A stretch of 64,000 nt of DNA. Origin: Oscillospiraceae bacterium (GTDB lineage: Bacteria > Bacillota > Clostridia > Oscillospirales > Oscillospiraceae). The position numbers and the translations under genes are program-made. Shown here piece after piece: positions 1 through 8,034 of the stretch. Numbering within the stretch: the stretch's first letter is position 1; every line of letters begins with the position of its first letter. The stretch spans positions 1 to 64,000 of the forward strand of contig SVKZ01000001.1 in assembly GCA_015068165.1 (NCBI GenBank), in the 5' to 3' direction. The notes under the pieces were generated by a model. It ran no database searches, was not told the DNA's origin, and worked only from the letters and a program-made list of their open reading frames with translations.

Positions 1-120
1 GCCCGGGCAGTATATCGGATGGCACGCCGCGGCGATTATGGCTGTAAATGTGTATTCGATGTTGCGCCGGCAGACTTGTCCGCAACACCCAGAGAAGAAC
101 TGATTGCCCATATGCTCTAA
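1..120 (+). CDS. C-terminal end of an unidentified protein (partial)
   Basis: An open frame runs from the window edge to TAA at 118-120 and encodes the last 39 residues of a protein (ending EELIAHML). I do not recognise a family from so short a tail. It lies 14 nt upstream of the lysA start on the same strand, so it is probably the preceding gene of the same transcript. The frame is continuous and free of stops, but coding status rests only on that and on position. Confidence 0.5.
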   Translation, partial: ARAVYRMARRGDYGCKCVFDVAPADLSATPREELIAHML

Positions 121-134
121 GATTGGAAGATAGT

Positions 135-1436
135 ATGATTTTTGAAAATATCGCTGTCAACGAAAAGGGACACCTGACTTTTGCAGGCGTCGATACGGTT
201 GCGCTTGCAGAAAAATACGGAACGCCTTTATACCTGATGGACGAAGAGCGCATCCGTCATAATTGCAAGGTTTATAAGTCGGCAATGGCGGATGCTTTCG
301 GGGAAGGCAGTTATCCGTCCTATGCCGGAAAGGCTGCCTGCTTCAAGCGTATCTATGAGATTATGCGGGAAGAAGAAATGTCTGTGGACCTTGTTTCTCC
401 CGGTGAAATTTATACTGCCTTTAAGGCCGGTTATCCTATGGCAAAGGCTTTTTTTCACGGTAATAACAAGACCGATGGGGATATTTCCTTTGCAATGGAC
501 TGCGGCGTGGGTTGTATTGTAGTAGATGGTTTCGACGAACTATCTGCGGTAGACCGCATTGCGTCTGCCCGTGGAATTTGTCAAAAGATTCTACTGCGGC
601 TCACACCGGGTATTGACCCCCATACCTATGAGGCGGTTGCTACCGGCAAGGTGGACTCTAAATTTGGTGTAGCCATCGAAACCGGACAGGCAGAAGCGTT
701 CGTAAAGGCAGCCCTTGCTTGTAAAAATGTTACCCTTTTGGGCTACCATTGCCATGTGGGCTCTCAGGTATTTGACGATTCTGACAGCGTATATACGGAC
801 TCTGCCCGGGTAATGCTGACTTTTGCCCGTGATATGCAGGAAAAAACCGGCTATGCACCTGAGATTTTTGATATTGGCGGCGGATACGGTGTGCGCTATG
901 TGGAAAGCGATCCCTATGTGGATATTCCGGCAAGTATCCGTAGGGTTTATGAGCATATCTGCTATTTAGCAAACGAACTGGGACTGCCCATGCCGAATGT
1001 TATTATGGAGCCCGGCAGAAGTATTGTGGCAGATGCTGGTATGACCCTTTATACTGCCGGCACGGTGAAGGAAATCACCGGCTACAAAAACTATCTGTCT
1101 GTTGACGGCGGTATGACAGACAATCCCCGCTACGCTCTCTACGGCTCTGCCTATACGGTTTATCTTGCCAATAAAATGACGGAGACGGCATCCTTTACCT
1201 GCGACCTTGTAGGCCGTTGCTGTGAATCCGGCGATGTCTTGCAGCCTGGTGTCGTATTGCCAAAGCCTGTCCGTGGAGATACGGTAGCGGTTTGCACTAC
1301 CGGCGCTTATAACTATTCCATGGCTTCCAACTATAACCGTATTCCCAGACCCCCGGTGGTTATGCTTCGGGGTGGAGAGGATTATGTTGCGGTAAAGCGA
1401 GAGACGCTGGATGATATAATTTCTAATGACCTTTGA
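135..1436 (+). CDS. lysA: diaminopimelate decarboxylase
   Basis: PLP-dependent fold-type III enzyme that decarboxylates meso-diaminopimelate to L-lysine in the cytoplasm, the last step of lysine synthesis. Visible motifs are the Schiff-base lysine in SYAGKAACF, the glycine-rich phosphate site DIGGGYG, the substrate/PLP element EPGRSIV and the active-site cysteine region GRCCESGDVL. The lysine motif reads YAGKA rather than the usual YAxKAN. The ORF track extends to an upstream start at 48, but that overlaps the preceding gene; ATG 135 follows a GGAAG and gives the family N-terminus (433 aa, normal length). queA follows after 12 nt. Confidence 0.95.
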   Translation: MIFENIAVNEKGHLTFAGVDTVALAEKYGTPLYLMDEERIRHNCKVYKSAMADAFGEGSYPSYAGKAACFKRIYEIMREEEMSVDLVSPGEIYTAFKAGYPMAKAFFHGNNKTDGDISFAMDCGVGCIVVDGFDELSAVDRIASARGICQKILLRLTPGIDPHTYEAVATGKVDSKFGVAIETGQAEAFVKAALACKNVTLLGYHCHVGSQVFDDSDSVYTDSARVMLTFARDMQEKTGYAPEIFDIGGGYGVRYVESDPYVDIPASIRRVYEHICYLANELGLPMPNVIMEPGRSIVADAGMTLYTAGTVKEITGYKNYLSVDGGMTDNPRYALYGSAYTVYLANKMTETASFTCDLVGRCCESGDVLQPGVVLPKPVRGDTVAVCTTGAYNYSMASNYNRIPRPPVVMLRGGEDYVAVKRETLDDIISNDL

Positions 1437-1448
1437 GCGGAGGAAACG

Positions 1449-2483
1449 ATGGTTTCTCACCTGAAAACAGAAGACTTTTGGTATGCCTTGCCCGAAGAAC
1501 TGATTGCCCAAACACCCCTTGAAAAGCGGGATTCCTCCCGCCTTTTGGTGTTGGATCGGGAAACCGGGAAGACATGCCATAAGCATTTTTATGATATTCT
1601 TGATTATCTTCAGCCTGGGGATTGTCTTGTTATGAATGATTCCCGTGTGTTGCCTGCGCGGCTTTTGGGGAAACGGCCCTCCGGCGGCGCAGTAGAGCTT
1701 CTTTTACTGCGGGATATGGGCAATAAAAAATGGGAATGTCTTGCAAAGCCCGGCAGAAAGCTACAACCGGGTCAGGAAGTGATTTTTGGTAACGGCGAAC
1801 TGACAGCCACGATCCTGGAAGTTTTGGCAGACGGAAACCGCCTTGTAGAATTTCACTTTGAGGGTATTTTTCTTGAGGTGCTGGAACGGCTGGGTAAAAT
1901 GCCCTTACCGCCTTATATTAAGGCGCAGCTTGAAGATCAGGAACGGTATCAGACCGTTTATTCCCGGGAGGTTGGTTCTGCTGCCGCCCCGACTGCAGGT
2001 CTGCATTTTACACAGGAACTGTTGGATAAGCTGAAAGTAAAAGGCGTTTGTCTTGCCTTTGTTACTTTACATGTGGGCCTTGGTACATTCCGCCCTGTCA
2101 AGGTTGAGAACATCAATGATCATCATATGCACAGCGAGCTGTGTATTTTGCCTGAAGAAACGGCAGATATTCTGAATAAAACCCGCAAAACCGGCGGTCG
2201 GATCATTTGCGTAGGGACAACTTCCTGCCGGACACTGGAATCCCTGGCTTCCGACGATGGCACATTTGTACCCGGAAGTAAATGGACGGATATTTTTATC
2301 TATCCCGGCTATGCCTTCCGGGCGATGGATGGACTCATTACCAATTTCCATTTGCCGGAAAGTACCCTTGTGATGCTTGTCTCTGCCTTTGCCGGCAGGG
2401 AAAATGTCCTGCAGGCTTACAGCGAGGCTGTGCAGGAAAAATATCGTTTCTTCTCCTTTGGAGATGCGATGCTGATTATATAA
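1449..2483 (+). CDS. queA: S-adenosylmethionine:tRNA ribosyltransferase-isomerase
   Basis: QueA moves the ribosyl part of SAM onto 7-aminomethyl-7-deazaguanine at tRNA position 34, giving epoxyqueuosine. The 344-aa length is typical. Family signatures include the N-terminal [14 protein letters not shown], the central [13 protein letters not shown] and the C-terminal [19 protein letters not shown]. The start is preceded by GGAGGAAACG. It is followed 13 nt later by tgt, which acts one step earlier in the same tRNA modification, so this is the common queA-tgt-yajC arrangement. Confidence 0.97.
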   Translation: MVSHLKTEDFWYALPEELIAQTPLEKRDSSRLLVLDRETGKTCHKHFYDILDYLQPGDCLVMNDSRVLPARLLGKRPSGGAVELLLLRDMGNKKWECLAKPGRKLQPGQEVIFGNGELTATILEVLADGNRLVEFHFEGIFLEVLERLGKMPLPPYIKAQLEDQERYQTVYSREVGSAAAPTAGLHFTQELLDKLKVKGVCLAFVTLHVGLGTFRPVKVENINDHHMHSELCILPEETADILNKTRKTGGRIICVGTTSCRTLESLASDDGTFVPGSKWTDIFIYPGYAFRAMDGLITNFHLPESTLVMLVSAFAGRENVLQAYSEAVQEKYRFFSFGDAMLII

Positions 2484-2496
2484 CTGAGAGGTTATT

Positions 2497-3627
2497 ATGT
2501 ATAAACTGCTCAAAACAGAAGGCATTGCCCGCCGCGGCGAATTTACCTGCGCTCACGGTACGGTACAGACTCCTGTATTTATGAATGTGGGCACACAAGC
2601 GGCGATTAAGGGCGCTTTAAGTGCGGAAGATCTTGAAAACATCGGCTGTCAGGTTGAATTGTCTAACACCTATCATCTGCACCTTCGACCCGGTGATGAG
2701 GTAGTAAAGAAGTGTGGCGGAATCCATAAATTTATGACCTGGGACAAGCCCATTCTTACCGATTCCGGCGGATTTCAGGTGTTTTCTCTTTCCTCTCTGC
2801 GAAAAATCAAGGAGGAGGGCGTAACCTTTGCTTCTCACATTGACGGACATAAGATTTTTATGGGTCCTGAGGAGAGCATGCAGATTCAGTCCAATCTTGG
2901 CTCGGATATTTGTATGGCCTTTGATGAATGTATTGAAAACCCTGCACCTCGGAAATATGTGCAAGACAGCGTGGACAGAACTTACCGTTGGCTTGTCCGC
3001 TGTAAAGCGGAGAATGCCCGTTTAAATGCGCTTCCCGATACGGTAAACCCCCAACAGATGCTCTGGGGCATCAACCAAGGTGGCACATATTCCGATATTC
3101 GTGTTGACCATATGAAGCGGATTGCGGAGCTTGACCTGCCCGGTTATGCTATCGGCGGTTTGGCGGTTGGAGAGACTGCGGAGGAGATGTATGGCATTAT
3201 TGAGGCGGTAGAACCCCATATGCCCACAGATAAACCCCGTTATTTAATGGGAGTGGGTACGCCGTCAAATATAATTGAAGCAGTTGCCCGTGGTGTAGAT
3301 TTCTTTGACTGTGTAATGCCTGCCCGCAACGCCCGACATGCCAGACTTTTTACCTGGGAGGGCGCAATCAATCTGAAAAACGCCAAGTATCAACTGGATA
3401 TGCTGCCCATTGATCCCCAATGCGATTGCCCGGTTTGCCGCCGCTATACAAGGGCTTATATCCGTCATCTTTTCGTGGCTGATGAGATGCTTGCTATGCG
3501 GCTTTCGGTTATGCACAACCTGTATTTCTACAATAAGCTGATGGAGAAAATCCGTTTCCACCTGGACAACGGCACATTCCATGCCTTCAGATGTGAATTT
3601 TCTGAGAAATTATCCAGAAGAATCTAA
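2497..3627 (+). CDS. tgt: queuine/preQ1 tRNA-guanine transglycosylase
   Basis: Exchanges guanine 34 of GUN-anticodon tRNAs for preQ1. The nucleophile and base-recognition region is DSGGFQVFSLSSLRKI, the second aspartate lies in DFFDCVMPARNARH, and the zinc site is visible as CDCPVC followed by IRHLF near the C-terminus. Length 376 aa is normal for bacterial Tgt. It is co-oriented with queA, and yajC follows after a new promoter. Confidence 0.97.
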   Translation: MYKLLKTEGIARRGEFTCAHGTVQTPVFMNVGTQAAIKGALSAEDLENIGCQVELSNTYHLHLRPGDEVVKKCGGIHKFMTWDKPILTDSGGFQVFSLSSLRKIKEEGVTFASHIDGHKIFMGPEESMQIQSNLGSDICMAFDECIENPAPRKYVQDSVDRTYRWLVRCKAENARLNALPDTVNPQQMLWGINQGGTYSDIRVDHMKRIAELDLPGYAIGGLAVGETAEEMYGIIEAVEPHMPTDKPRYLMGVGTPSNIIEAVARGVDFFDCVMPARNARHARLFTWEGAINLKNAKYQLDMLPIDPQCDCPVCRRYTRAYIRHLFVADEMLAMRLSVMHNLYFYNKLMEKIRFHLDNGTFHAFRCEFSEKLSRRI

Positions 3628-3634
3628 ATTACAG

Positions 3635-3662
3635 TTGCAATTTCCCTAAATAATGGTATAAT
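3635..3662 (+). promoter_or_regulatory. promoter for yajC
   Basis: TTGCAA, 16 nt, TATAAT. It lies in the gap between tgt and yajC, about 32 nt before the yajC start. Confidence 0.6.
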
Positions 3663-3694
3663 CAACTGGATAAAACACAAAAGGAGCTATATGT

Positions 3695-4075
3695 ATGTTT
3701 CATTTTTTAGAGGATACCGTTGTCAATCCTACTGCTGACCTGCTGAGCATATTACCTATGCTCGTCATTATGATCGCATTGTTCTATTTTATGCTGATCC
3801 GCCCTGAGAACAAGCGTAAAAAGGAAGCTGAGAAGATGCGTTCCGAGCTGAGAAATGGCGACCGTGTTACTACCATTGGCGGCATTTGCGGCGTTGTTGT
3901 GGATGTTAAGAGCGATAAGTTTGTTATTGAGACCGGCGCAGATCAGGTTCGCGTTGAGTTTGCAATGTGGGCGCTGTCCACCAATGAGACTGCTGCTGAG
4001 AAGGCAAAGGCTGAGGCGAAAAAGGCTGAAGAAGCAAGAGCCAAGGCTAAGGCTGATAAGAAGATAAAGAAATAA
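3695..4075 (+). CDS. yajC: preprotein translocase subunit YajC
   Basis: Small single-span membrane protein that associates with SecDF and the SecYEG translocon. One hydrophobic segment (about residues 18-38, LPMLVIMIALFYFMLI) is followed by RPENKRKKEAEKMRSEL and the YajC core GDRVTTIGGICGVV. The C-terminal tail is long and made of Ala/Lys/Glu repeats. An ATG at 3691 is out of frame; 3695 is used with AAGGAG upstream. A strong terminator follows at once. Confidence 0.93.
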   Translation: MFHFLEDTVVNPTADLLSILPMLVIMIALFYFMLIRPENKRKKEAEKMRSELRNGDRVTTIGGICGVVVDVKSDKFVIETGADQVRVEFAMWALSTNETAAEKAKAEAKKAEEARAKAKADKKIKK

Positions 4076-4083
4076 TCTCCCAA

Positions 4084-4115
4084 AGCGCCGCCGAGAATAT
4101 CTGCGGCGCTTTTTT
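4084..4115 (+). terminator. intrinsic terminator after yajC
   Basis: Stem AGCGCCGC / GCGGCGCT with an 11-nt loop followed by TTTTT, starting 9 nt after the yajC stop. Confidence 0.85.
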
Positions 4116-4137
4116 CTGATAGTGCTGCTCTTGGCTA

Positions 4138-4166
4138 TTGACGAATTTGTTTTTTTGCGTTATAAT
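4138..4166 (+). promoter_or_regulatory. strong promoter driving the cobalamin riboswitch
   Basis: TTGACG, 17 nt, TATAAT. Both boxes are near consensus with ideal spacing, and the riboswitch aptamer begins about 35 nt downstream. Confidence 0.8.
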
Positions 4167-4199
4167 ACCACCTGTATAAAAGAATAACCACAGTCCATA

Positions 4200-4378
4200 A
4201 CGAATGTTTTTCTGAATGCTTCGGCGTGAGGGGATAGGGGAACACGGTGCGAATCCGTGGCAACAGCCATTACCGTATTTGAGGACGCTCATAAGTCGGA
4301 ATGCCTATCGTTCTGTGGCTCTGCAAATAAGACCCTTGGGCAAATCAGGAGGGGAATGCAGCCGCTTTGGCGCCTTAC
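4200..4378 (+). promoter_or_regulatory. cobalamin (B12) riboswitch aptamer
   Basis: The core GGGGAACACGGTGCGAATCC matches the GGGAAnnnGGTGnAAnTCC block of the cobalamin aptamer. It is followed by a B12-box-like CAGCCATTACCGTA and then the 3' block ATAAGTCGGAATGCC. A small hairpin TGAGGACGCTCA lies between the last two, as expected for P6. An intrinsic terminator directly follows, so cobalamin should turn the downstream genes off. Aptamer ends are approximate. Confidence 0.85.
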
Positions 4379-4379
4379 T

Positions 4380-4407
4380 GCACCCTTTCTGTGGAAGGGT
4401 GCTTTTT
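4380..4407 (+). terminator. expression-platform terminator of the B12 riboswitch
   Basis: Stem GCACCCTT / AAGGGTGC with a 7-nt loop, then TTTTT. It lies between the aptamer and the lipoprotein gene. Confidence 0.8.
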
Positions 4408-4450
4408 GTGTTTTCTTTCATACGAAAATTTATGAAAGTAGGTAAAAACA

Positions 4451-4873
4451 ATGAAAAAAACAATCTCTCTCATTTTGGCGGTCTTTTGCATCGTCGCAAT
4501 ATTTGCAGGTTGCAGAAATAATGAACCTGTGTACGTTGACGGTACGGTAAGATTCACCGAGGACACCACCCTTGGAAGCGGCAGCAAAACCATTACCGTA
4601 ACGGTAAAGGACAACGAAGGTAAGGAAGTGAAATTCACCATCAAGACCGACGCAAAGACGGTAGGCGAAGCGCTGCTGGAAAACAAGGTGATTGCAGGCG
4701 AAGATGGACAATATGGAATGTATATTAAAGTTGTCAACGGCTTGCGAGCTGACTATGATAAAGACCACGCATACTGGTCATTTATCGCCAATGGTGAAGT
4801 GTCGATGACCGGCGTTGACACTACAGACCTTATAGATGGAGGAAATTACGAGCTTGTCTACAAGGTCGGCTAA
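4451..4873 (+). CDS. transcobalamin-like (DUF4430) lipoprotein, probable corrinoid capture protein
   Basis: 140-aa lipoprotein: signal peptide with lipobox IFAGC, then a short beta-rich domain. That domain ends in AYWSFIANGEVSMTGVDTTDLIDGGNYELVYKV, a pattern of the DUF4430 / transcobalamin C-terminal-like family. This family shares a fold with a cobalamin-binding domain of animal B12 carriers. The gene is the first one behind a cobalamin riboswitch and overlaps an ECF transporter S component. I infer that it captures cobalamin or another corrinoid at the outer face of the membrane and hands it to the S component. Ligand binding itself is not shown by the sequence. Confidence 0.8.
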   Translation: MKKTISLILAVFCIVAIFAGCRNNEPVYVDGTVRFTEDTTLGSGSKTITVTVKDNEGKEVKFTIKTDAKTVGEALLENKVIAGEDGQYGMYIKVVNGLRADYDKDHAYWSFIANGEVSMTGVDTTDLIDGGNYELVYKVG

Positions 4874-5384
4874 GTTATCACTTCGGGAGATGTGCGTCTT
4901 TGCAATGCTTGGGGCGCTGATGTTTGCATCTAAAATCATTATGGAGGTTCTGCCCAACATCCATATTCTTGGTATGCTGACTATGGTGTACACCGTTGCA
5001 TTTCGCAAAAAAGCATTGATTCCGCTGTATGTGTATGTAATGCTAAACGGCATTTTTGCCGGTTTTGCGACCTGGTGGATTCCGTATTTGTATATTTGGA
5101 CTGTCCTCTGGGGCGCAACGATGCTGTTACCAAAGAATATGCCCAGGGCAGTAGCGGTGGTGGTTTACCCATTACTTTGCTCCCTGCACGGCATGCTGTT
5201 TGGTGTGCTTTATGCCCCGGCGCAGGCACTTCTTTTTGGCCTGGATTTTCAGGGAATGCTCGCCTGGATTGCGGCGGGATTTGTCTTTGACGTTACCCAT
5301 GCCATCGGTAATTTTGCCGCAGGACTGCTTATTCTGCCGATGGCACAACTTCTTATTAAATTAAGGAGAATAAGTAGAATTTAA
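4836..5384 (+). CDS. ECF transporter S component, probable cobalamin/corrinoid specificity
   Basis: Integral membrane protein of 182 aa with about five to six hydrophobic segments, beginning MCVFAMLGALMFASKIIM, typical of ECF S components (substrate-binding membrane subunits that share an EcfAA'T module encoded elsewhere). The ATG at 4836 overlaps the upstream gene by 38 nt and lacks a good ribosome site. An in-frame TTG at 4854 sits 11 nt after GGAGG and may be the true start. Control by a B12 riboswitch and pairing with a transcobalamin-like lipoprotein point to corrinoid uptake. A hairpin terminator follows. Confidence 0.85.
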   Translation: MEEITSLSTRSAKLSLREMCVFAMLGALMFASKIIMEVLPNIHILGMLTMVYTVAFRKKALIPLYVYVMLNGIFAGFATWWIPYLYIWTVLWGATMLLPKNMPRAVAVVVYPLLCSLHGMLFGVLYAPAQALLFGLDFQGMLAWIAAGFVFDVTHAIGNFAAGLLILPMAQLLIKLRRISRI

Positions 5385-5390
5385 CAGACA

Positions 5391-5416
5391 AAAAGGACGC
5401 TTCGGCGTCCTTTTTT
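5391..5416 (+). terminator. intrinsic terminator after the ECF S component
   Basis: Stem AAGGACGC, UUCG tetraloop, GCGTCCTT followed by a run of T. Confidence 0.9.
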
Positions 5417-5476
5417 CTTGCAAAGGTTTGACAGATATGATAAACTATTCCAAATTGCTTCATTCAGGAGGAATTT

Positions 5477-6649
5477 ATGACAAAATTTCTGCTGTCCATA
5501 TTTGTGAAAAATAAATCAGATTCGTCCTTGCAGGAGGTTCGCGCAAAGATCGGGAGACTTTCCGGAATGGTTGGCGTGATATGCAACTTGTTGGTCGTTG
5601 CAATGAAAATGACCCTTGGTTTTTTAACAGGGGCGTTTTCCGTGATTGCCGATGCCATGAACAATCTGTCGGATGCTGCCAGCGCAATAGTTACCCTGAT
5701 TGGTTTTAAGCTGGCTGAAAAACCTGCGGATAAGGATCATCCCTACGGACACGCCCGGTATGAATATCTTTCTGGACTTGCGGTTGCGGCAATGATTCTG
5801 CTGATTGGTGTTGAATTGTTGAAAACCTCCGTAGATAAAATTATCCATCCGGTGGCGATTGCCTATACCTTTCCGCTTTATGTGGTGCTTGTGGTATCGG
5901 TGCTGGTGAAATTTTGGATGTATTTATTTAACAGGAAGCTTGGGAAGATGATCGCTTCCTCCGCACTGTTTGCTACGGCGATTGACAGCCGCAATGATGC
6001 GATTACCACAGTTGCGATTCTGTTATCTGCAATAGTCGCCGTCCTTACGGATCTGAATATAGATGGCTATGTCAGCCTCGGGCTGTCTGCATTTATTATG
6101 TATAGCGGTGTACAGTTGGCCCGACAGACCATCAGCCCCCTTTTAGGCGAGTCTGCAAGCCCTCGGTTGCGGGAAGATATTCTTTCTGTACTGGAAGGGG
6201 AACCCAAAGTTTTAGGCTACCACGACCTGATGATCCACGATTATGGTCCCGGTCAGCGGTTTGGCAGTCTGCACATTGAGATGGACTGTAGGGAAGACCC
6301 TATGGCGTGTCATGATATTATTGATAACATGGAGCGAATTTGTCTGGAAAGGTACAATATCCACCTTGTGATCCATTATGATCCTATTGTAACGGACGAT
6401 GGGGAACTCAGCCGGTTACGGGAAACAGTAACGCAGATATTGCGCACACTGGATAGCCGTATTTCTATCCACGATTTTCGTATGGTTCGGGGAAATGACC
6501 ATACAAATCTCATTTTTGATATGGTTTTACCATCTGAACTTATGCAAAAACGATTTGAAATTAAGGAGGCGCTTGATAAAGTCCTTGCAGAGTTGGATGG
6601 AAACACATACTATACCGTTGTAGAATACGATATGGAAGGCTTTAATTAG
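5477..6649 (+). CDS. cation diffusion facilitator (CDF) metal exporter
   Basis: 390-aa CDF protein that exports divalent metal by proton antiport as a dimer. Six membrane segments are followed by a long cytoplasmic domain of about 180 residues. Signatures are HPYGHARYEYLSG and the TM5 site IDSRNDAITT. The TM2 site reads IADAMNNLSDA and the TM5 site is DSRND, so the tetrahedral site has no histidine (D/N plus D/D). Zinc-selective members usually carry HxxxD, so Mn or Fe is the more likely substrate (inference). The start follows CAGGAGG; transcription appears separate from both neighbours. Confidence 0.9.
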   Translation: MTKFLLSIFVKNKSDSSLQEVRAKIGRLSGMVGVICNLLVVAMKMTLGFLTGAFSVIADAMNNLSDAASAIVTLIGFKLAEKPADKDHPYGHARYEYLSGLAVAAMILLIGVELLKTSVDKIIHPVAIAYTFPLYVVLVVSVLVKFWMYLFNRKLGKMIASSALFATAIDSRNDAITTVAILLSAIVAVLTDLNIDGYVSLGLSAFIMYSGVQLARQTISPLLGESASPRLREDILSVLEGEPKVLGYHDLMIHDYGPGQRFGSLHIEMDCREDPMACHDIIDNMERICLERYNIHLVIHYDPIVTDDGELSRLRETVTQILRTLDSRISIHDFRMVRGNDHTNLIFDMVLPSELMQKRFEIKEALDKVLAELDGNTYYTVVEYDMEGFN

Positions 6650-6663
6650 AGAGGGGTAAAAGA

Positions 6664-8034
6664 ATGAAGACAAAAGAGCATAAAATCGGTTTTGGTGAGA
6701 AATTGGGCTTCTGCACATTTTCTACCGCAAGTAATGTGGTCTTTAATTTTAAGGACCTGTTTTACTTATTTTTTCTTACAAACGTTATGGGTATCAGCAT
6801 TGAGCATGCTGGCCTGATCACGGCAATCGGCATTATTTGGGACGCGATTAATGATCCTATGGTCGGTTATTGGGCGGTTAACCATAAGTTCAAGAACGGC
6901 GAAAAGTGCCGTCCCTTTGCGCTATGGTGCGCAGTGCCGTGGGCGATCAGTGTTATGCTGATGTTTACAACCTTTGATGTTTCATATGGCTTTAAGATGG
7001 GTATTGCCATTGCCATTTATTTCCTGTTTGAGCTGTTTAATACCTTTGCCGCCATTCCCTATAATGCGATGGGCTCTCTTGCAACATCTGACGATGCGGA
7101 GCGTCGCTCCATCAATGTTGCCCGTAATTTAGGCGGCTGTATCGGTTCTGCGATTGGTTCTGTTGCGCTGTATCCTCTCCTTGACTTGCTGGGCGGTCTG
7201 GACGCACAGGGTAATGTTCTGCAGGATGAGAACGGCCAGAGAGCGTTCTTTTGGGCTGCTGCCATTATGGGTGCTGTCTGTATTGCAGGTAGCTTGGCGC
7301 ACTATTTCACAACAAAGGAACGGGTTAAGCAGGCAGATCCGGATGAATCCAAGATTCCTGTGATAGATGTTGCCAAAATGCTCCTTAAGAGCCGCTCTTG
7401 GGTGATGAATACTATTTACGTGATTTGCTACGGCATGCTGAATCTGCTGGTTATGAGCACACTTAATTATTATGCTACATATGTCCTTGGCAGTGCTTCT
7501 GCAGCGACTCCTATTCTTGCGGTATTCCTTGTTACCGCAGTGGTTGCCACACTGCTGGCAACACCCATCGATAAGCGTTTAGGCCGCAGAAAGACGATGG
7601 TCCTGTCTGCTGTTATTTATATCGTAGGTAAAATTTGGTTTGTCCTTGATCCCTATTCCATGGGTGCGATCTACGTCAACGGTATTACGGTCGCGCTGGC
7701 TATGAATTTGGCGTTTGTTATGTTTAACACCAACCGTAACAATATTGCCGACCTGATCGAGTGGCAGAGTGGCCGCCGGATCGACAGCTTGGTATCTACC
7801 TGCGATAACCTTGCCAGCAAGCTGTCTAAGGCAGGTGCTAACCTGCTGATGACTGGTGCCCTTGCGCACTTCGGCTTTAACGCAGAACTCCCCACACAGC
7901 CCCAAAGTGCCATTGATACGATCTGCGCCCTTCTTGGTTGGGTACCGATGCTCGTGGCTGTGGTAATGCTTGTTGTGGCTTTCTTCCATCCCATTGAGCA
8001 TGAAATGGCCCAGATGAAGGGAGAAGAGAAGTAA
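6664..8034 (+). CDS. GPH-family (MelB-like) sugar:cation symporter
   Basis: 456-aa, 12-span transporter of the glycoside-pentoside-hexuronide branch of the MFS. The motif WDAINDPMVGYW near the N-terminus is the cation/substrate signature of MelB-type carriers, and the central loop and C-terminal NIADLIEWQSGRRIDSL are also typical. The substrate cannot be read from sequence. Its stop overlaps the start of the M20 peptidase (TAATG), so both are translated from one mRNA. A carrier coupled to a hydrolase suggests import and cytoplasmic cleavage of a glyco- or amino-conjugate, but that is speculation. Confidence 0.88.
   Translation: MKTKEHKIGFGEKLGFCTFSTASNVVFNFKDLFYLFFLTNVMGISIEHAGLITAIGIIWDAINDPMVGYWAVNHKFKNGEKCRPFALWCAVPWAISVMLMFTTFDVSYGFKMGIAIAIYFLFELFNTFAAIPYNAMGSLATSDDAERRSINVARNLGGCIGSAIGSVALYPLLDLLGGLDAQGNVLQDENGQRAFFWAAAIMGAVCIAGSLAHYFTTKERVKQADPDESKIPVIDVAKMLLKSRSWVMNTIYVICYGMLNLLVMSTLNYYATYVLGSASAATPILAVFLVTAVVATLLATPIDKRLGRRKTMVLSAVIYIVGKIWFVLDPYSMGAIYVNGITVALAMNLAFVMFNTNRNNIADLIEWQSGRRIDSLVSTCDNLASKLSKAGANLLMTGALAHFGFNAELPTQPQSAIDTICALLGWVPMLVAVVMLVVAFFHPIEHEMAQMKGEEK

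Noticed and set aside
94-1510. A 17-nt identical direct repeat, GAAGAACTGATTGCCCA, at 94-110 and 1494-1510.
   Set aside because: Both copies lie in coding frames reading EELIA; a coincidence of codon choice is more likely than a functional repeat.
4216-4521. 101-aa ORF overlapping the B12 riboswitch.
   Set aside because: It is inside the aptamer and terminator and has no ribosome site.
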